Below, in pieces: positions 59,327-64,000 of a stretch of 64,000 nucleotides of DNA. The stretch is from NCBI GenBank assembly GCA_016125475.1, contig WGLR01000036.1:124001-188000 (forward strand), read 5' to 3'. A model generated the notes under the pieces. The model was given only the letters and a program-made list of their open reading frames with translations, ran no database searches and was not told the origin of the DNA. The position numbers and the translations under genes are program-made. This DNA comes from Betaproteobacteria bacterium. GTDB lineage: Bacteria > Pseudomonadota > Gammaproteobacteria > Burkholderiales > Ga0077523. Every line of letters begins with the position of its first letter. Position 1 is the stretch's first letter.

Positions 59327-61873
59327 TTATAGCGTCACGTCGAGTTCAGCGAAGCCGGCGGCACACGCGCGAATCGCGGTCGCGACCTCCTCACCGGTCG
59401 CGAAGCGGTCTTCCTTGGCCTTTGCCAGGCAGCGGGCGATGATCGCCACGTAGCAGTCGGGCAGCGCGGGATTCAGCGTGAGTATGTCGGCCGGTTCCTC
59501 GTTGGCGATCTTGTACATGAGCTGCGTCATGGTCTCGCCCTGGAACGGGAGCGATCCGGTGGCGAGCTGGAACATCATCACGCCAAGCGAAAAGAGGTCC
59601 GACTGGCCGTCGATCTTGCGCCCCGCGAGCTGCTCGGGCGACATGAACGAAGGGGTTCCCAGCACCATCCCGGTTTTCGTGCGCGACGAATCCGTGATTC
59701 GCGCAATGCCGAAATCCGTGACCTTGACCATGTCCGTCCCCGGGTCGTACATGATGTTCGCGGGCTTGATGTCGCGGTGCACGACGTTCTGCCTGTGGGC
59801 ATAGTCCAGCGCATCGGCCACGCGCGCCATGATGCTCATCTGCTTGGGCAGAGGCAGGACGGTGGCGGGCTTGGTGAAGGGCGTCAGATCCTTGCCCGTC
59901 AGGAATTCCATCGCGATGTAGGCGAGGTCGTGTTCCTCGCCCGCGTCGTAGATGGTCACGATGTTGGGGTGATTCAGGCGGCCGGCCGTCTCCGCCTCAC
60001 GGAAGAACCGGTCCTTGACGTCCTGAAGCTCGTCTTCCTCGAACTCCTGGGACAGCGCCATGGTCTTGATCGCGACGACACGTCCGATCTTCGGATCCTT
60101 GCCGAAATAGACGACCCCCATCGCTCCCTTGCCGAGTTCCTTCTCGACCTGGTAGCGGCCCAGCATCGGCTTCTCGATCTGGCCGCCCTCGAGTATCAGC
60201 GTGGAGGCGTTGGTGCGCCCGCCCGAGTTGCCGAGGATGACGGTCTCGGACATCTGCTTGGCCCGGGCCCGCTTCTGCTCGAGATCGCGGAAGGACGGGT
60301 TGAACGTCGCCATGTGGTCGTAGACGGCCTGGGCCTTGTTGAATTGCCGCTTGCGTTCGAAGTCGAGGGCCAGGTTGTAGAGGTTGTCCATCAGCGTGTC
60401 GTCCAGCGGACACTTGCGGAACTTGTCGAACGCGATGTCGAGCTGTCCCTGGCCCTGGAATGCGAGTCCGAGCATCCGGTTCGACTCGGCCGATTCGAGA
60501 TCGGACCGGAGCTTGCCGCGCTCGGTCACGAGGAACCGCTTGGTGGTGAGGGCGAGGTGCCCCAGGAGCAGCATCACCACCGGCACCATCAGGGGTACCC
60601 AGGTGAGCTGGGTCGTCATGAGCGCAAAGTGGGTGCCCAGCAGTGCGACGATGATCGCCGCCGTGAGCCCTGCCGCGAGGCCTGCCTTCAGTCTGGGCAG
60701 CAGGATCGCGAGATAGAGCGCGATCAGCACGTAGAGACCCAGCACGACCCACTGACCCCACGCAGGGGCGACGAAGAAGTTCTCCTGCAGGATGCTCGAC
60801 ACCGAATGGGCCAGCGTGAGGACGGGCGGCATGGCAGGGGAGACGGGGGTCACCTGGGTGCTGCCCACGCCTGCGGCCGTCGCTCCGATCAGCACGATCT
60901 TGTCGCGGTACTTGTCGAGCGGGATCTTGCCGCTCAGCACGTCGTAGAAGGAATCGACCGGAAATGCGGGGCGGCCGTCGACGTCCTTGTAGTAGTACGT
61001 GTACATCTGCAGCTGGGGGTCGGTCCGGATGCGCAGGGAGCCCACGGTGACCCCTTCGCCGAGCTGGACCTTCACGTCGGCTGGCGTGAGATTCAGGCTG
61101 CGGGCGGCAATCATGAGCGACAGCGAGGGGAAGAAGCTGTCGTAGTAGCGGATGACCAGCGGTTCCTGCCGGATGCTGCCGTCCACGTCGGGCGCGACGT
61201 TGAGATGCCCGATGCCGACGGCGCCCGCGCCGAAGGACGGCAAGGGCAGGAGAACGTGCGTCGCGGGAAGCGGGTAGAGATTCGACTGCGCGGCGCCGAC
61301 GTTGTCCTGGATCGTGGGGAGCGTGCTCTTCTGCGCGAACTCCGGCAGGGCGCTGTCGGGGTTGCCGCGTGGCTCGCCGAGCTCGAACACGATCGGGAGG
61401 ACGACGTTACCGGCCCCCGCGATGGAGGATGCGAGCTTCCGGTCGGTGTTGAGCGAGTCCTCGGCCTCGGCGAGGAGCATCTCCATCGGGGCGAGCTGCT
61501 CCTTGGTTGCCTCCGGCACGGCCTGATAGGCATCGATAAGCTTGTCGATGTAGACGAGGCCGGGATCAACCTGGGGCTCGGCGAAGAAAACGGTTTCCGC
61601 GACGACCTTGGCGTGTGCCTGCCGCAGCATGTCGAGCATGTGCGCGTGGACGTCGCGCGACCACGGCCAGCGGCCGATGTTCGCGATCGAGACATCGTCG
61701 ATGGCGATGACGGCCACCTTGTCGCTCGGCGTGCGCGCCGTCGCTCGCAGGCCCATGTCGTAGGCTTGCCGCTCGAGCCCCTGCAACAACTCCCCCCGCG
61801 AGAGCACGAGCACCACCAGGACGACAACGATCGCCAGGAACCAGTCTGATTTCCATATCGACAGCTTGCTCAT
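59327..61873 (-). CDS. CHASE2 - Ser/Thr protein kinase
   Basis: An 848-residue receptor-like kinase. After an N-terminal helix it has an extracytoplasmic CHASE2 domain (about 30-340; VIAIDDVSIANIGRWPWSRD, VLIGATAAGVG), around three membrane helices at 350-430, a helical linker, and a Hanks-type kinase from about 570 to the end. Kinase motifs are [22 protein letters not shown] at about 697-707, DFGIAR and GTPSFMSPEQLAG. It shares the sensor type of the cyclase three genes on, so both may answer the same signal. It heads the signalling block. Confidence 0.94.
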   Translation of the reverse strand: MSKLSIWKSDWFLAIVVVLVVLVLSRGELLQGLERQAYDMGLRATARTPSDKVAVIAIDDVSIANIGRWPWSRDVHAHMLDMLRQAHAKVVAETVFFAEPQVDPGLVYIDKLIDAYQAVPEATKEQLAPMEMLLAEAEDSLNTDRKLASSIAGAGNVVLPIVFELGEPRGNPDSALPEFAQKSTLPTIQDNVGAAQSNLYPLPATHVLLPLPSFGAGAVGIGHLNVAPDVDGSIRQEPLVIRYYDSFFPSLSLMIAARSLNLTPADVKVQLGEGVTVGSLRIRTDPQLQMYTYYYKDVDGRPAFPVDSFYDVLSGKIPLDKYRDKIVLIGATAAGVGSTQVTPVSPAMPPVLTLAHSVSSILQENFFVAPAWGQWVVLGLYVLIALYLAILLPRLKAGLAAGLTAAIIVALLGTHFALMTTQLTWVPLMVPVVMLLLGHLALTTKRFLVTERGKLRSDLESAESNRMLGLAFQGQGQLDIAFDKFRKCPLDDTLMDNLYNLALDFERKRQFNKAQAVYDHMATFNPSFRDLEQKRARAKQMSETVILGNSGGRTNASTLILEGGQIEKPMLGRYQVEKELGKGAMGVVYFGKDPKIGRVVAIKTMALSQEFEEDELQDVKDRFFREAETAGRLNHPNIVTIYDAGEEHDLAYIAMEFLTGKDLTPFTKPATVLPLPKQMSIMARVADALDYAHRQNVVHRDIKPANIMYDPGTDMVKVTDFGIARITDSSRTKTGMVLGTPSFMSPEQLAGRKIDGQSDLFSLGVMMFQLATGSLPFQGETMTQLMYKIANEEPADILTLNPALPDCYVAIIARCLAKAKEDRFATGEEVATAIRACAAGFAELDVTL

Positions 61874-62423
61874 GGTCGCGATCGAAGGGCCTTAATTCAT
61901 TGTGTTTTCGGCAGTTAGTCGCGTCATTTGAACATGTTAAAACATTTCTTCGGAAAGTCTATGATTTTTTTCCGAAACAAGAGTATCGCGACGACTGCTC
62001 AGGTGTATCGGATTCCTCCAAGCGGCGATCGTGCCAGCGCGATGGTGCGCGTACGCGGGGCGGCGCGGGCATGCGCGTCGTGCCCCGGCGAGCGGAGGCT
62101 GCGGACGGGTGAGCGGCGCAGGCTGGTGCCGTCGCGCGCGGCGCGCGCGCGTCATCGTCCCTTGCCCCTGCGGGCGGCAAAGTCGGACCGCCTTCGGCCG
62201 ACGTCCGGCCTCCCGGAACCGGTCGGGGCCCGGACGCATTCGTGCCAGGGCGTGAAAGCGCGGCAGGCTCACGGGCTCGGGCGCCGACGGCACACCATGC
62301 CCGGTGCCTGCGAGGCGGCACCCCCCGCCGGGCGCGTCAGGTTTTCCGTCACGCCGGTCGTGTCGCCGGTGTGTCTGCCTGCCCGGCGCCTGCGCCCGTG
62401 CGGGCGCAGGCGCAGGCGGTCGA
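61874..62423. other. Regulatory interval upstream of the signalling block
   Basis: 550 bases without a gene. The first 110 (61874-61985) are strikingly AT-rich for this genome and should hold the promoter of the kinase operon. They include the palindrome aacatgtt (61931-61938) and an inverted repeat ttcggaaa / tttccgaa (61949-61956, 61969-61976). The rest is GC-rich and includes an alternating CG run at 62133-62151 and the tpx hairpin. Confidence 0.5.
62386..62413 (-). terminator. Hairpin after tpx
   Basis: Perfect 12-bp stem gcgcctgcgccc / gggcgcaggcgc with a 4-base loop, ten bases past the tpx stop. No T-run follows. Confidence 0.55.
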
Positions 62424-62924
62424 TCAGCCGAGTGCGGCCAGAGCCGCGTCGTAGTTCGGCTCGCTGCCGATCTCGGGAACGAGTTCCGAGTGCAGCACCT
62501 TGTTCGATTCGTCCAGTACGACGACGGCCCGGGCAGTCAGGCCGCGCAGGGGGCCTTCGGCTATGTCCACGCCGTAGCTTGCGTGAAAGCCCTTGTCGCG
62601 GAACGTCGAGAGAGTGACGACGTTCGCGAGCCCCTCGGCACCGCAGAACCGGTTCATCGCGAACGGCAGGTCGGCGGCGATCACCAGAACCACGGCGTTC
62701 TTCATGGACGATGCCTTTTCGTTGAAGACGCGGGTCGATTGCTGGCAGGTGGGCGTATCCAGGCTCGGCACGATGTTGAGCACCTTTCGCTTGCCTGCCC
62801 AGGCCGACAGGCTCACGTCGGCAAGCTCCTTGTTCGTCAGCGTGAAGTCGGGGGCGGTGTCGCCGGGCCCCGGCAGCTTGCCGGCGACGTTGACGGGGTT
62901 TCCTCTCAGGGTGACGGTGGCCAT
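62424..62924 (-). CDS. tpx: Thiol peroxidase
   Basis: Tpx is an atypical 2-Cys peroxiredoxin that reduces hydroperoxides with thioredoxin. The 166-residue protein starting [11 protein letters not shown] has the peroxidatic cysteine in [13 protein letters not shown] (about C60) and the resolving cysteine in [11 protein letters not shown] (about C94). Length is normal. An ATG four codons upstream (62936) is possible. A single-gene unit ended by a strong hairpin. Confidence 0.95.
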   Translation of the reverse strand: MATVTLRGNPVNVAGKLPGPGDTAPDFTLTNKELADVSLSAWAGKRKVLNIVPSLDTPTCQQSTRVFNEKASSMKNAVVLVIAADLPFAMNRFCGAEGLANVVTLSTFRDKGFHASYGVDIAEGPLRGLTARAVVVLDESNKVLHSELVPEIGSEPNYDAALAALG

Positions 62925-63149
62925 GGGTTGCTCCATTAGGTCGTGGGGTGGTCGGTATCAGGGGCGAGAGCGCCGGCGCCCGGCATGGCCAGCCCGGTTC
63001 CGCACGCGGAACCCGGAGGGCGTTCGCCGACAGTCGCCTGGGTGTGAGGTTGTTCGATCCGTGGCCGGACGTTCCGGCCACTCGGCGCCGTCGCGCGGGA
63101 AGTATGCCGGCCGCCCCGGGACGGTTCAAGGTTGCGGGTGGCGCCGGGC

Positions 63150-64000
63150 TCAGCGATGGAAGAGGAAGATGCGGTAGCCGGCTGCGACCACGGTACCGGT
63201 GTCGAGCTGAAGCCTGAGATCGGCTTCTCCGCCGGGTTTCATGCCGGCCGTCGTGACGTCCGGCCGGTCGAGGTAGTCTGCCGGCGAGAACACGCGTCGG
63301 GCCACCACGCGATCCTGCGGGTCCGTGAGCGTGAGTTCGATCTCCGGAAAGGCCTGGGGATACCGTGCGGTGTTCCTGATTGCCGCGACGAGCACGACAC
63401 GATTCGGACGGGCGGGGTCCAGGGCCTGAAGGTCCGACGACTCGATCACGAGTCGGTCGGTGAGCCGGGGAAGGGCGACCCGGCATCCGAAGACGCCGCA
63501 GATCCCGACCATGGCGGGCCGGACCGACGGCAGGCGGGTCGCGATCTGGTCCCGGAAGAACACGAAAGTCTGCACCGGAATGCCGAGTGCGAGGGCCGCG
63601 ATCGCCGCGCGCAGTGCGGTCGGTGCCCACGAACGCCGGGGTTCCCGCTCGTCGGCGTCCGGGGCGGCGCCGAGGCGAACGGACTCCGGCACCAGTTCGG
63701 CCGTCGCCGTCTCAGGCATTGCCCGGGCCAGTTCGGCTTCGACGATCTCCACGGGTGGTGCCGGTGGTTCCGGGGTCTGCGGATAGGTGAAGGGCGCGTC
63801 CTCGAAAACCGGTTCGACGGGCGTGTTCTCGTCGGGCGCGTCCGCCGGGACGGGCTGTGCATCGCCTGGCGCTGGAGGCGCCGATTCGTCCCCGGCGCCG
63901 CCCGATGGGCCGGGCGGCGCCGCTTCCGGAGGCGTCGTCCCGCCGGCCCGGTCGTGGAGCACCGGCGCCTCGCGCTCCAGGGCCACGGCGACCTCGATGG
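63150..64000 (-). CDS. DUF3426-domain membrane protein, N-terminus beyond the window
   Basis: At least 283 residues are visible. A Pro/Glu/Ala-rich low-complexity linker is followed by a single membrane helix (ALRAAIAALALGIPVQTFVFF) and a DUF3426 beta-rich domain. That domain has the typical CGVFGCRVALPR, VIESSDLQALDPA, LVAAIRNTARYPQAFPEIEL, RRVFSPADYL and GYRIFLFHR. Related proteins begin with an MJ0042-type zinc ribbon. The frame stays open to the window end, so the true start lies outside; the internal ATG at 63986 is not a likely start. Function unknown. Confidence 0.88.
   Translation of the reverse strand, partial: IEVAVALEREAPVLHDRAGGTTPPEAAPPGPSGGAGDESAPPAPGDAQPVPADAPDENTPVEPVFEDAPFTYPQTPEPPAPPVEIVEAELARAMPETATAELVPESVRLGAAPDADEREPRRSWAPTALRAAIAALALGIPVQTFVFFRDQIATRLPSVRPAMVGICGVFGCRVALPRLTDRLVIESSDLQALDPARPNRVVLVAAIRNTARYPQAFPEIELTLTDPQDRVVARRVFSPADYLDRPDVTTAGMKPGGEADLRLQLDTGTVVAAGYRIFLFHR

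Noticed and set aside
62133-62151. Alternating CG run as a Z-DNA or repeat element
   Set aside because: A 19-base run is expected occasionally at this GC content and no further structure accompanies it.
1-64000. CRISPR arrays, rRNA genes, complete insertion sequences
   Set aside because: No regularly spaced repeats, rRNA-like sequence, transposase frames or terminal inverted repeat pairs were found by reading the window.

Overview
This is a GC-rich chromosomal segment (mostly about 65% by eye) from a bacterium that looks like a betaproteobacterium. The evidence is the petABC-sspAB block, Coq7, SspB with its ClpX-binding tail, a LivFGMHK importer, a partial sox cluster, an RpoN-type pilin promoter and a DUF3426 protein. 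The genus cannot be fixed from sequence alone.

Layout. 1-1.7 kb: a low-GC FRG-domain gene just past the 3' end of glmS, the classical attTn7 side. 1.7-8 kb (minus): glmS, glmU, a PBP4-like peptidase and a beta-CASP metallo-beta-lactamase (MBL) nuclease. 8.3-10.2 kb: an unknown protein and a thiolase. 10.3-15.3 kb (minus): a branched-chain amino acid type ABC importer with a LivM-LivG fusion and two strong hairpins between the binding-protein gene and livH. 15.4-21 kb: a secreted unknown protein with a problematic start, fumC, a GAF protein and ilvD. 21.5-26.8 kb: a methyltransferase, then a 4.6-kb segment bounded by 15-bp direct repeats, one of them the 3' end of tRNA-Thr(UGU). The segment holds a 1260-residue SIR2-domain protein and the 3' remnant of a type I restriction specificity gene. 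26.9-30.7 kb (minus): sspB, sspA and the cytochrome bc1 genes. 31-36 kb: OsmC-like protein, coq7, tusA, a kinase with a cyclic-nucleotide-binding domain, a BepA-like protease and moaC. 36.2-38.3 kb: soxXYZA without soxB.

38.3-49.4 kb carries five TPR glycosyltransferases: four O-GlcNAc-transferase-like (GT41) and one with a GT9-like fold. They are interrupted only by a small antisense gene and followed by a COG4627-type methyltransferase. 49.6-61.9 kb (all minus) runs from a CHASE2 Ser/Thr kinase through a PP2C phosphatase, an FHA protein, a CHASE2 adenylate/guanylate cyclase, an MBL hydrolase, a GAF-tagged PilB/GspE ATPase and a GAF-HD-GYP protein to the major pilin gene pilA, which has an excellent sigma-54 promoter. 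62.4-64 kb: tpx and a DUF3426 protein cut by the window edge.

The most interesting themes are (i) two apparent insertion hotspots, glmS/attTn7 and tRNA-Thr, each with a defence-type cargo gene; (ii) the TPR-glycosyltransferase array beside a pilin gene, suggesting protein O-glycosylation of a surface structure; and (iii) a signalling block that combines protein phosphorylation, cNMP and c-di-GMP modules with a type IV pilus ATPase. All functional links are inferences from domains and gene order.
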